Below are positions 6,042 to 13,582 of a stretch of DNA of 21,279 nucleotides, piece after piece (the first letter of the stretch is position 1; each line of letters opens with the position of its first letter). Location: positions 1 through 21,279 of IMG/VR virus record IMGVR_UViG_3300046313_000210; one strand, 5' to 3'. Below the pieces are notes generated by a model. That model made no database searches. It was not told the origin of the DNA and worked only from the letters and a program-made list of their open reading frames with translations. Position numbers and translations under genes: made by a program. This DNA comes from a virus.

Positions 6042-6519
6042 AACTAAATTTCTCTTTTGAGATAGTAAAGACGTTGTTTCCATCAGAATCTTTTGTTCCG
6101 TCAGTTACCGAAAATCCATGTTTGTTGGAAATTATTTTTGATAGCCGATGATATACGTTAAAATGCGAATCAGCAGAAATGATTCTGACAGGATGTCCAT
6201 CATCAACTTTACTTTTAACGAAATCAAAAACCGTTGAGACAAATTTAGATGGCGTTGTTTTTGAAATGTTCTTTCCATTGAATTGACCAGCATCTCTTGA
6301 AACGTGATGGTGAATTTCATATGCTCCATCTTTCAAGTAGGATATGAATGTTTGTTCTGGGTGAACATCAACTGCCTGAAGTTTGATGTCCGTTGCTCCA
6401 TCAACTGACCGTAGATGTTGAACTATGTGGTCGTTCTTATCTGTTATGTCTGTGAGTGAGTATGGCTTGTCTAAAGTTTCAAGCAAAACTTTTAAGTTAT
6501 ATGATTCTTGTATGTTCAT
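6031..6519 (-). CDS. Hypothetical protein (162 aa), first gene after a leaderless promoter
   Basis: 162 aa, MNIQESYNLKVLLETLDKPYS. A mixed alpha/beta protein with His-rich (YEIHHHVSRDAG) and basic stretches and no catalytic signature. It is followed directly by a likely paralogue at 5571-6041. Its ATG lies 6 bases after the -10 box of a TTGACA/CACACT promoter, so the mRNA probably begins at or next to the start codon, and there is no ribosome site. Confidence 0.75.
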   Translation of the reverse strand: MNIQESYNLKVLLETLDKPYSLTDITDKNDHIVQHLRSVDGATDIKLQAVDVHPEQTFISYLKDGAYEIHHHVSRDAGQFNGKNISKTTPSKFVSTVFDFVKSKVDDGHPVRIISADSHFNVYHRLSKIISNKHGFSVTDGTKDSDGNNVFTISKEKFSYGT

Positions 6520-6525
6520 TTTCGT

Positions 6526-6554
6526 AGTGTGACACAGCTTTCAGAGCATGTCAA
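6526..6554 (-). promoter_or_regulatory. Promoter giving a leaderless mRNA for the gene at 6031-6519
   Basis: Minus strand TTGACA (6554-6549), 17-base spacer, CACACT (6531-6526), then 6 bases to the ATG at 6519. The perfect -35 and optimal spacing support it; the -10 is imperfect. It is divergent from the rightward promoter at 6579-6607. Confidence 0.65.
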
Positions 6555-6578
6555 GCAAAATTATTTTGCGCGGAGGTA

Positions 6579-6607
6579 TTGACAACGAATGAGTTTCGTG
6601 ATACACT
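6579..6607 (+). promoter_or_regulatory. Rightward promoter inside the left inverted-repeat arm
   Basis: TTGACA (6579-6584), 17 bases, TACACT (6602-6607) with extended TG. An ATG follows after 7 bases (6615), opening a five-codon frame MWKIV then TAA. It converges on the leftward promoter at 6807-6835. Confidence 0.75.
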
Positions 6608-6816
6608 CAACCTTATGTGGAAGATTGTATAAATGTACACTAATTTTTGAATAATTAAACAATGGCCGTAGGCCTAGAATCCTCTAAGGATTCTAAAATT
6701 AGTATATAATTATATTCTTATATAAATCCCCCATAGGGATTTATGGGCCTACGGCCCGTACACTAATTTTTGAATATATTATTGTACAATCTTCCACATA
6801 AGGTTGAGTGTATCAC
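6598..6816. repeat. 219-bp dumbbell: perfect 32-bp inverted arms around nested palindromes
   Basis: Arms 6598-6629 and 6785-6816 are perfect reverse complements (32 bp). Inside them, 6664-6674 (GGCCGTAGGCC) pairs with 6746-6756. Inside that sit two further hairpins: 6675-6695 (8-bp stem, 5-base loop) and 6722-6744 (9-bp stem, 5-base loop), separated by an AT-rich stretch. A 19-base direct repeat (6635-6653 and 6758-6776) lies between the outer arms and the inner stem. No ORF of note is present. It could be a replication origin, a structured non-coding RNA or a miniature mobile element. Confidence 0.9.
6635..6776. repeat. 19-base direct repeat within the dumbbell
   Basis: GTACACTAATTTTTGAATA occurs at 6635-6653 and 6758-6776 in the same orientation. 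A partial reverse copy (AAAATTAGT) lies at about 6696-6704, so alternative pairings are possible in the single-stranded form. Confidence 0.85.
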
Positions 6817-6835
6817 ATCACGACTTCCTTGTCAA
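6807..6835 (-). promoter_or_regulatory. Leftward promoter inside the right inverted-repeat arm
   Basis: Minus strand TTGACA (6835-6830), 17 bases, TACACT (6812-6807), followed 7 bases later by ATG (6799) opening MWKIVQ then TAA. It mirrors the promoter at 6579-6607, so the two transcripts begin with the same sequence and converge. Confidence 0.75.
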
Positions 6836-6917
6836 GCCCTCGCTCAAAATAATTTTTAAAGGCTCTATAAGACGTTATAGTTGGTTGTACTACCTGACCC
6901 CTTACCAAATCGTTTTG

Positions 6918-6937
6918 ATGGCCTTGTAGGCCGTTTT
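6918..6937 (+). terminator. Weak candidate terminator for the rightward transcript
   Basis: GGCC-TTGTA-GGCC hairpin, extended by a G-T and an A-T pair, followed by GTTTT. The stem is short, and it overlaps the stop codon of gene 4 on the other strand. A second small hairpin, CTATAA-GACG-TTATAG, lies at 6865-6880. The rest of 6841-6935 shows nothing further. Confidence 0.3.
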
Positions 6938-7376
6938 AACGCTTTTTGAGACCTATCTCATACTCTGTCAGAATCATGAATTCATATCCAGACTCTTTAC
7001 AAAGTTTCCTTGCTGCATCCCATTTGGCTTGATTGACAGCATAAGTTGCTGTTGCTTCCAATAGAACTCTTTTGTTCTTACTGGTTGGTGGTTGTGTTTG
7101 TGCAAACGGCTTGATCTCAATCAGAAAAGTTTTTGCGGTATTGTTTGTCTTGAATGTTGCTTTTATATCAACGAAGTATCGGTGAATTTTTCCATCAACG
7201 GGAGAGCGATACGGAATGATAGTTTCTTCGGACGACCAACCAATACAGTTTGAATGTTGATCGAGATACGAAAAGACAATCCTTTCCCATGATGACCGAT
7301 AAACGATGTTTGTTGGGTCACCTTTGTATTTTGATGTGTTCTTTGGCTTGAATATGCCTTGGCGGTATTTTGTCAT
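6936..7376 (-). CDS. 4: Head completion protein (T4 gp4 family)
   Basis: 146 aa (T4 gp4 is about 150). In T4 this protein completes DNA-filled heads so that tails can join. The match is strong along the whole length: an N-terminal FKPKNTSKYKGDPTNIVYRS, then SWER, a central IIPYRSPVDGKIHRYFVDI, then FLIEIKPFAQTQPP, and a C-terminal NQAKWDAARKLCKESGYEF. The E..., D and ExK residues (SWER, FVDI, EIK) fit the nuclease-like fold reported for this family. It is read leftward, divergently from the baseplate operon, across a short palindrome. Confidence 0.93.
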   Translation of the reverse strand: MTKYRQGIFKPKNTSKYKGDPTNIVYRSSWERIVFSYLDQHSNCIGWSSEETIIPYRSPVDGKIHRYFVDIKATFKTNNTAKTFLIEIKPFAQTQPPTSKNKRVLLEATATYAVNQAKWDAARKLCKESGYEFMILTEYEIGLKKR

Positions 7377-7379
7377 CAG

Positions 7380-7395
7380 CTACTTAGATAAGTAG
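7380..7395. promoter_or_regulatory. 16-base palindrome between divergent late genes; possible late promoters
   Basis: CTACTTA-GA-TAAGTAG is a perfect inverted repeat midway between the divergent starts of gene 4 and the gp48-like gene. Each strand contains an A/T-rich (G/C)ATAAGTA-type core, loosely like the T4 late promoter TATAAATA, and no sigma70-type -35 is present. Both flanking genes are virion genes, so a shared divergent late promoter is a reasonable inference. Confidence 0.4.
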
Positions 7396-7414
7396 TCAAG
7401 AAAAGGAAGAATTT

Positions 7415-8578
7415 ATGGCAAACAATGTAATTTTTGATTCAAATGGGAATGTTGCTGGGTTTGAATCTGCTCCAGGTGATGATGGTGTTGTTAATGCCGT
7501 TACGGTAATAAACACAATTGCTGACAATACGCCAAAAGAACCAACAGTTGAAGCGGCTTCAACTGTTACTGACCAAGATCGAAGAATAAATTCTTCTCTA
7601 AAGTATCCAATAAAACCATTGAACAACCATTTTGTTCGATTTTTTATAAATTTAGATGAAGAATCATCATTGATTACTCAAAAAAATGTGTCTTTTACGG
7701 ATAGGCCGGTAGACTATCAGGATCAGAACCGAACTAACACTGGGTCAGTTGAAACAGTAAATGCGAACGCAAAGGCAGCAAGCATTGTATTGGGTGGTAT
7801 GACAGCAGCGGCTGCAGCAAAGCACCTGTTTGCTGGAAAATATCAGGCAGTTGCTGCCGGAGTTGGTGGAGCAGTTGGAGCAGCAGGTACTGCTGCGTTT
7901 GGGAATACGATAACAGAAACTTTGAAGCTGTCAAAAAAACTAAAGAGATTGGAGTCGTCCATAACTCTATATGCGCCAGCATCAATTTCAACGAGTCACT
8001 ATGCCAATTATGATATATCAGAAGACAAGTTGGCTCGATTGGCAAACTCTGACTTAGCTGGAGCAGTTCAACAAGCAATGGATTCTCCAATGGCTGTTAC
8101 AAAGAACCTTGGTAGAATTTTGGCTGCATCAAGCAATAACACAGTCTCAACTCTATCAAGAACGGCATATAACCCAAAGAAAGACTTGTTGTTTAAATCA
8201 ATGGGCAATAGGTCTTTTCAGTTTGAGTTTCAGTTTGCACCAAATGACAGCGTTGAGGCACTGATGGTGAAAGACATCATATATGCATTCAAGTTATACT
8301 CTCATCCCGAGGTTCTGAAGGGATACGGTCAGTTTTTGTATTTGTACCCAGCAGAATTTGACATTCAGTATGGGTTTATTGATTCTACCGGAGCAGAAAA
8401 AGAGAACACATCATTGAACAAAATTTCAAGTTGTGTTCTTGAGTCAATCAGTGTAAATTATGGCTCACAAGGAACTTTTCAGTCTTTGGAGAATGGTGAA
8501 CCAATCATTACCAATATGTCTCTTCGGTTCAAAGAAATCGAGACATTGACTCAAGATAGAGTCAGGAAGGGCTTCTGA
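7415..8578 (+). CDS. 48: Baseplate tail-tube cap / initiator protein (T4 gp48-like)
   Basis: 387 aa. The C-terminal third (NPKKDLLFKSMGNRSFQFEFQ, then LYLYPAEFDIQYGFID and CVLESISVNYG) follows the tail-tube-like fold pattern shared by gp48 and gp54, which start tube polymerisation on the baseplate hub. Residues about 115-170 form an unusual Ala/Gly-rich segment (GGMTAAAAAKHLFAG, AAGVGGAVGAAGTAAFGN) that could be a hydrophobic helix pair. A ribosome site AAGGAAG precedes the ATG, and it is the first gene of the rightward baseplate operon. gp54 is the main alternative; T4 gp48 is 364 aa and gp54 is 320. Confidence 0.75.
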   Translation: MANNVIFDSNGNVAGFESAPGDDGVVNAVTVINTIADNTPKEPTVEAASTVTDQDRRINSSLKYPIKPLNNHFVRFFINLDEESSLITQKNVSFTDRPVDYQDQNRTNTGSVETVNANAKAASIVLGGMTAAAAAKHLFAGKYQAVAAGVGGAVGAAGTAAFGNTITETLKLSKKLKRLESSITLYAPASISTSHYANYDISEDKLARLANSDLAGAVQQAMDSPMAVTKNLGRILAASSNNTVSTLSRTAYNPKKDLLFKSMGNRSFQFEFQFAPNDSVEALMVKDIIYAFKLYSHPEVLKGYGQFLYLYPAEFDIQYGFIDSTGAEKENTSLNKISSCVLESISVNYGSQGTFQSLENGEPIITNMSLRFKEIETLTQDRVRKGF

Positions 8579-9066
8579 TGCTTTTTAAGAATTTTCCAGT
8601 CATACCGTACAAAATATCGAAGACAGAGAGCGTTGCTGTTCAGGACATAATTAGAGTGGTGAGACTTGACCCAAAGTTAAAAAATGAACCAATGTTTTTC
8701 ACGGACTATCGGATTGCAGACAATGAAACCCCAGAGATGATTTCGTATAAATTTTATGGGACAACTGCATATCATTGGGTTATAATGCTTCTGAATGAAA
8801 AATTTGACCCATATGAAGATTTTCCAAAGTCTGATAAGATTCTTAGAAAATACTGTCAGAAAAAATATACCGATATTCTTGGCGTTCATCACTACATCGA
8901 ACCTCTATATGGTAGACCGACAGATGAATTCAATACCGAAAAGATTATAGTCACGAATCTTGAGTATGAAATTTCAGAGAATGAAAAAAAGAGAAACATC
9001 AAGATTTTAAAACAAGAAGTTCTGTCTGAATTTGTTGGAAACTACATTAACACAATTTCTACATGA
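8578..9066 (+). CDS. 53: Baseplate wedge subunit (T4 gp53 family)
   Basis: 162 aa (T4 gp53 is 196). The family signature is in the N-terminal half: NETPEMISYKFYGTTAYHWV followed by IMLLNEKFDPYEDFP. In T4 gp53 helps join the wedges around the central hub. The start overlaps the previous stop by one base (TGATG), with AGGAAGG as ribosome site. It sits between the tube-cap protein and the hub protein, as expected for a baseplate operon. Confidence 0.9.
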   Translation: MLFKNFPVIPYKISKTESVAVQDIIRVVRLDPKLKNEPMFFTDYRIADNETPEMISYKFYGTTAYHWVIMLLNEKFDPYEDFPKSDKILRKYCQKKYTDILGVHHYIEPLYGRPTDEFNTEKIIVTNLEYEISENEKKRNIKILKQEVLSEFVGNYINTIST

Positions 9067-10352
9067 GTACCGAAAAAACAACACAAATTGGTGGGTATCT
9101 TTTAAATTACATCCATCTCCATAGTTTCAGCAGTGAGTCTCCGGTAGACATAACTGACCTTATGGTGAAAATTGATGTATATGAAAGCATCTCGTCTCCT
9201 TTCATGTCTCTTGATATTTCCATCATGGACAATATCGGACTGATCGACAAACTTCCAATCATTGGAGAAGAACTTATCACGATAGACCTAAGAGATCAGG
9301 CTAACGTCGGTGGACTGAATACGTATACGTGCTTTTTGTATAAACTCTCAGATAGAGAGCAAATCTCTGACCGAGGATTTGTCTATACTCTAAAGTGCTT
9401 GTCTCTTGAGTGTCTTGCTGACATGAATATAAAGATACCTAAATCTTTTTCTGGAAACCCAAGTGACTTGGTAAAATCCATTTTAAGCAAAACTGGTTCA
9501 CTCATGACAGAAAAGACTCTTGTTCTCGGAGAGTCTGTTGGTAACATTTCATACATCTCAAACTATTGGTCACCAAGTCAAAACATTAGGTACATCATGG
9601 AGAGGGCCATTTCAAAGAAGCAGCGTTCTCCGTCATTTGTATTTTTTGAAAACATGGACTATTTTGTTTTTGATGCAATTGACAACTTGGTCGATAAGCC
9701 AGCATCAGCAACTTACTTTTTTACAATCAACCCAAAGACAAGAAATGTGTCTGAAGTGTCAAACATACTTGGAGACACCTCATTCGATAACCGACAGTCG
9801 ATTGTTGAAAATATGTGGGTAGATGATACGTTTGACTACATCAATCGAGTTAGTTCTGGTGCTCTTGGTGCTCGGACTCTAAGAGTTGATCCATTCAAGA
9901 AAGAGTATCTGTACGACTTATATGACTTCACTGATTCATTTAAAGAATACAATAGGTTAAACAAATCTCCTCTTGGAACAAACAACGCTGTTCGCAAACT
10001 CAATTCTGTTTTTAGAACAAAGGTCACTCCAAGTTCAAGTTTTAATGGCATGGTTGATGATAGTTCAGATGTTTGGTTTAGAAAACGTCTGACTGAAATT
10101 TCAAGTATTCAGTCACAAACTATCCAAATAGACGTTCCCGGAAGAATGGGAATCTTGACGGGACAAGTTGTTGAGTTCGTAATGTTCTCTGGACATATTC
10201 CCGATGGAGAGTCAGTCGATACGACGTTTTTATCAACTGCTGATCGAGTTTTCAGTGGTCGATATTTGGTTACTGGGATACATCATACGTTTGACAGAGA
10301 AAGACATAGTATGTCGCTTAAACTAAACAAAGAAAGTTTAATTTCAAAATGA
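9063..10352 (+). CDS. 27: Baseplate hub protein (T4 gp27-like)
   Basis: 429 aa (T4 gp27 is 391). The start MSTEKTTQIGGYLLNYIHLHS, the domain containing VKIDVYESISSPFMSLDI and the C-terminal GRYLVTGIHHTFDRERHSMS are typical of hub proteins that form the torus holding the spike. The C-terminal IQIDVPGRMGILTGQVVEF is the expected second tube-like domain. It overlaps gp53 by ATGA and the ADP-ribosyltransferase gene by 4 bases. It is followed, after that gene, by the gp5-like spike, its known partner. Confidence 0.85.
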   Translation: MSTEKTTQIGGYLLNYIHLHSFSSESPVDITDLMVKIDVYESISSPFMSLDISIMDNIGLIDKLPIIGEELITIDLRDQANVGGLNTYTCFLYKLSDREQISDRGFVYTLKCLSLECLADMNIKIPKSFSGNPSDLVKSILSKTGSLMTEKTLVLGESVGNISYISNYWSPSQNIRYIMERAISKKQRSPSFVFFENMDYFVFDAIDNLVDKPASATYFFTINPKTRNVSEVSNILGDTSFDNRQSIVENMWVDDTFDYINRVSSGALGARTLRVDPFKKEYLYDLYDFTDSFKEYNRLNKSPLGTNNAVRKLNSVFRTKVTPSSSFNGMVDDSSDVWFRKRLTEISSIQSQTIQIDVPGRMGILTGQVVEFVMFSGHIPDGESVDTTFLSTADRVFSGRYLVTGIHHTFDRERHSMSLKLNKESLISK

Positions 10353-11122
10353 GAATCCATCCTTCGATTCCAAAGAGCTTTTCTGATATTGACAGGGTTG
10401 GTGATGTCAATGAGTCGTTTGAGACTCCACAATACTTTAACTATCTTGGCCCAAAGGAGCATGCTCCATCACCAAAAGATTTTGTTGGTGACACTCTAAT
10501 AAATCATCCAACCGACCCAGAGATGTATGCAGTTGCCATGCCCGATGGTCGAATTTCTCGTGTTCATCCAGACAGAGCAGATCAAGTTCAGTCTTCGGCA
10601 AGGAAAGCGTTTCAGATTGGACTTCGCAAGGCAATTGATGCTGTTGATTCAAAGTTTCCAGACTATACGAGTAAGGAACAAAAAGTCATTCATGCGTATG
10701 TCAAGGATTCGTCAATCAATAAAGACCTTATTGACGGAAAGAAGGTCGATAGGATGCCTCTGGATGACGTTATATCGAGCCACAAGGCACCGATGGACAT
10801 GGTTGTATGGTCAGGCACGTCTAAGGAACATGCGGCTGTCTTAGAGGCTTCTAATAGCGTTCATCATCCCGCATTTACGTCAACAAGTTTGTCGATTAGA
10901 GCAGCCAATGATTTTGCATCAAAGCATCCAGAACATGGTGACATCATGAAAATCCATGTTCCAAAGGGACATCCATGTGCATACGTTCGCGGCGATGACC
11001 ATGAAGGAGAAAGGGAAATCATTCTTCCTCGAAACATTGTCATAAATATTGATCCAAGTAAAGAAGAACGGATGGTAACCCCCAAGGGAACATTCCGAGT
11101 TCATCACTGCACGATTGGTTAA
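10349..11122 (+). CDS. Putative ADP-ribosyltransferase in the baseplate-hub operon
   Basis: 257 aa. The C-terminal half fits the exotoxin-type (R-S-E) ADP-ribosyltransferase fold: a helix region VIHAYVKDSSINKDLIDG (113-130), first strand MDMVVWSGTS (149-158), the STS element FTSTSLS (176-182), and the ExE turn EGEREIILPR (219-228) with E221 and E223. The first-motif Arg (usually YRG) is replaced by WSG, so activity is likely but not certain. The N-terminal ~100 residues (YFNYLGPKEHAPSPKDF, MYAVAMPDGRISRVHPD) match no known domain. T4 uses such enzymes (Alt, ModA, ModB) to modify host proteins. Its place between gp27-like and gp5-like genes, with a 4-base overlap, suggests that it is made late and may travel in the virion. 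Confidence 0.8.
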   Translation: MRIHPSIPKSFSDIDRVGDVNESFETPQYFNYLGPKEHAPSPKDFVGDTLINHPTDPEMYAVAMPDGRISRVHPDRADQVQSSARKAFQIGLRKAIDAVDSKFPDYTSKEQKVIHAYVKDSSINKDLIDGKKVDRMPLDDVISSHKAPMDMVVWSGTSKEHAAVLEASNSVHHPAFTSTSLSIRAANDFASKHPEHGDIMKIHVPKGHPCAYVRGDDHEGEREIILPRNIVINIDPSKEERMVTPKGTFRVHHCTIG

Positions 11123-11124
11123 AA

Positions 11125-12969
11125 ATGAAATTTGGTGTAATTGAAGATATTAACGACCCACTAAAAGCAGGTCGAGTTCGTGTCCGAATTTTCGGCATTC
11201 ACACAGACGATACAAGTCTTGTCCCAATCTCAAGTTTGCCGTGGGCAATGTGTCTGTGTCCTATTCAATCGGGTAGTGTATCTGGTATTGGAATATCGCC
11301 AACTGGAATTGTTCAGGGAGCATGGGTTGCTGTTGAATTTTTGGACAACGATAATCAATACCCAGTAGTTATTGGTTCAATTCATGGAAACCCAGTTAAA
11401 GAGGTGAAGGATGCTGTTGGTGAAGAGTTGATATTCAGCGAAAGTTCTGTTGATGACCAAAACGTCGTTAGAGATAGTTCAGGAAATCCGATCTCAACAA
11501 GCGATGGGACTCCAGTAACAACTTCTCCACCAACACCTCCAACTGAAACCCCAACTCCAATTGTTGAAGAAAATTCAAACGATCCGGGAAGGGTTATTCC
11601 GTCAAAACTTGGTTCGGTTTCGGCAAAACATGAATCCAATGGAAACCCAGGAACAGTTAATGCATATTCAAACGGTGCTGACTTGGGTGGAGCTTCATAT
11701 GGAGCATATCAGTTTGCTTCATACCTGAAGGGACCAGATACCCCAACAAGAGACAGTGTTAAAAAAGCACAGATCATAAATTCTCCAGTCAATCAGTATC
11801 TTAAAGCATCAGTTTATTCTGATAAATTTGGCGGGCTGTCTCCAGCAACTCAAGCATTCGATTCAATGTGGAGAAGTTTAGGGAGTTCAAATAGGGTTGA
11901 TTTTCTTGCTGACCAACACAAATACATTGAACGACAATACTATCAGGTTTGTGTAGACAAACTTCCTCCAAGCATAACAAACAGGAAAAAAGCTATCCAT
12001 GAAGCAATTTGGTCAATGTCAGTTCAACATGGTCCGGGAGGAGCAGCATCAATCATAAAGAGTGCTGTTGGTAACCCAGAACCAAATGTTTGTGATTCAA
12101 AAGTCATTGAAATTTTGTACGACTATCGTATACAAAATGTTGAAGTTAATTTCAAATCTTCGCCAAAACTCTGGCCGGGGTTGATTCGTAGATTCAACGA
12201 AGAAAAAACACAACTTATTGCCATTACAAGAACCTATGAAAATGGAGTTTGTCAACCAGTTGTGCTGAAAGAGGAGAAAAAGGTTGAGTTCAAAGAGGAC
12301 ACGAAGCAGATTGTAACTGAGAAGAAAATTTCTGTTGCTCCTTCGGCAAATAACCCAATCAGAGGGTTCGTTGATCCGAACGGAGAGTTCCCACGAAGGC
12401 ATAATGAAGTTGATGTATCCAGACTTGCTCGTGGTATCATTAGTGATACAGCCATTGAAAAGAAGCGTAGGTCTCTAACAACAGGAAAAAGTGCTGGTAA
12501 GGCAACAATATCTGAACCACAAACACAATACAACACGAAGTATCCATTCAATAAGGTAACGGAAACCATTTCTGGACATGTTGTTGAACTCGATGACACT
12601 CCGGGATATGAGAGATTGCACGTTTATCATGCATCAGGTTCATTCATTGAAGTTCATCCAAATGGCACATTTGTTGTGAAGTCAAAAAAGGACATCAATC
12701 AGATTTCCGCATATGACACAAACGCCATCATTGAGGGAAACCAACGAACGCATGTTGCTCAAGACTCAGATACAAGCGTTATGGGAAACTTGACTATCGT
12801 TGTTCAAGGAAACACAAAAATACAAGTTGATGGAAATGCAGAAGTTCTTGTTGGCGGAAATGCCAACATGAATGTAGAGGGAAATTTTGACACATACGTT
12901 TCAAAAAATGCCAGCGTCACTTGTGGTGGGAAGTATTCAGTTAAGGCAAGTCGGATAGATTTGAACTAA
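11125..12969 (+). CDS. 5: Baseplate central spike with hydrolase domain (T4 gp5-like)
   Basis: 614 aa with three parts. Residues 1-95 form the gp5 OB-fold (FGVIEDINDPLKAGRVRVR, then GAWVAVEFLDNDNQYPVVIG). A Thr/Pro linker (about 125-150) leads to a hydrolase-like domain (about 158-370) with AKHESNGNPGTVN (E170, candidate catalytic), then GGASYGAYQFAS and AIWSMSVQHGPGG; this resembles peptidoglycan-cutting domains of phage spikes, not T4 lysozyme. Residues 480-614 form a trimeric beta-helix needle with repeated GN, VxG and VQGNTKIQVDG turns, like gp5C and VgrG. It would puncture the outer membrane and digest cell wall during injection. The gene starts two bases after the preceding stop. Confidence 0.87.
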   Translation: MKFGVIEDINDPLKAGRVRVRIFGIHTDDTSLVPISSLPWAMCLCPIQSGSVSGIGISPTGIVQGAWVAVEFLDNDNQYPVVIGSIHGNPVKEVKDAVGEELIFSESSVDDQNVVRDSSGNPISTSDGTPVTTSPPTPPTETPTPIVEENSNDPGRVIPSKLGSVSAKHESNGNPGTVNAYSNGADLGGASYGAYQFASYLKGPDTPTRDSVKKAQIINSPVNQYLKASVYSDKFGGLSPATQAFDSMWRSLGSSNRVDFLADQHKYIERQYYQVCVDKLPPSITNRKKAIHEAIWSMSVQHGPGGAASIIKSAVGNPEPNVCDSKVIEILYDYRIQNVEVNFKSSPKLWPGLIRRFNEEKTQLIAITRTYENGVCQPVVLKEEKKVEFKEDTKQIVTEKKISVAPSANNPIRGFVDPNGEFPRRHNEVDVSRLARGIISDTAIEKKRRSLTTGKSAGKATISEPQTQYNTKYPFNKVTETISGHVVELDDTPGYERLHVYHASGSFIEVHPNGTFVVKSKKDINQISAYDTNAIIEGNQRTHVAQDSDTSVMGNLTIVVQGNTKIQVDGNAEVLVGGNANMNVEGNFDTYVSKNASVTCGGKYSVKASRIDLN

Positions 12970-12973
12970 ACGC

Positions 12974-13002
12974 TTGACTTGGTTATGTGTTTTTGCTATA
13001 AT
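12974..13002 (+). promoter_or_regulatory. Strong sigma70-type promoter before gene 55
   Basis: TTGACT (12974-12979), 17 bases, TATAAT (12997-13002) with extended TG (TGCTATAAT). An ATG at 13010, 7 bases on, opens a 25-codon frame (MFNFTITNNELRQ...) that overlaps the true start of gene 55 at 13035 in another frame. Confidence 0.85.
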
Positions 13003-13034
13003 ACAGTCTATGTTCAACTTTACCATAACCAACA

Positions 13035-13580
13035 ATGAATTACGTCAACAATCAAGATTTCTCCAATGCTCTCCGCACCTACCGTGACTTTGCCTTGGGT
13101 GAAATGGATAAAGGGAACCCTCAACCAGACATCCCTAAATTCATTGCAGACTGTTTCATGCTGATTGCAACACAGTATGCCTCGAAATACAACTTCGCTC
13201 GATATTCTTTTCGTGACGATATGGTTTCCGAGGCATACGTTACTTGTTGCGAGAAAGTTCTAAAATATGATGCCAACCTGAGTCCATATGCATTCTCATA
13301 CTTCAGTCGGGTATGCTTCAGGGTTTTCATTGACATGATTTGGAACGAAAAGCGAGAGTCATACGTCAAGGCAAAAATGTATATCACCAATCCACTGGAA
13401 TCCATGGATGACGAGATTGGTAATGATGGAGAAATTGACCCAACATCAAACGACTTCATTCCATATTTCGACGTTGATGAGTTTGAAGAAAAACTTGCTG
13501 CAAAAAAAGAGAAAACCAAACTGCGAGCCAAAGAACTTTCTGACCAACGCAAGTCCAGCACTGCTTCCATTGAGGATTGA
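13035..13580 (+). CDS. 55: Late-transcription sigma factor (T4 gp55 family)
   Basis: 181 aa (T4 gp55 is 185). It begins MNYVNNQDFSNALRTYRDF; T4 gp55 has the similar YNYVNNKEL near its start. The central NFARYSFRDDMVSEAYVTCC followed by CEKVLKYDANLSPYAFSYF matches sigma region 2, the part that binds host RNA polymerase and melts late promoters. T4 gp55 ends in an aromatic sliding-clamp-binding tail; here the C-terminus is DQRKSSTASIED, so no such tail is obvious. No ribosome site precedes the ATG, and an in-frame stop at 13026 rules out an earlier start. Confidence 0.92.
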   Translation: MNYVNNQDFSNALRTYRDFALGEMDKGNPQPDIPKFIADCFMLIATQYASKYNFARYSFRDDMVSEAYVTCCEKVLKYDANLSPYAFSYFSRVCFRVFIDMIWNEKRESYVKAKMYITNPLESMDDEIGNDGEIDPTSNDFIPYFDVDEFEEKLAAKKEKTKLRAKELSDQRKSSTASIED

Positions 13581-13582
13581 TT

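Noticed and set aside
6615-6632. MWKIV mini-frame after each dumbbell promoter
   Set aside because: Five or six codons only, and identical because the arms are identical. Not listed as genes; kept as part of the promoter observation.
7734-8090. 118-aa minus-strand frame inside the gp48-like gene
   Set aside because: Leu/Gln-rich shadow of an Ala/Gly/Ser-rich coding region.
13010-13087. 25-codon frame starting right after the -10 box of the gene 55 promoter
   Set aside because: It fits the leaderless spacing but overlaps gene 55 in another frame and has no other support. Mentioned under the promoter finding, not called as a gene.
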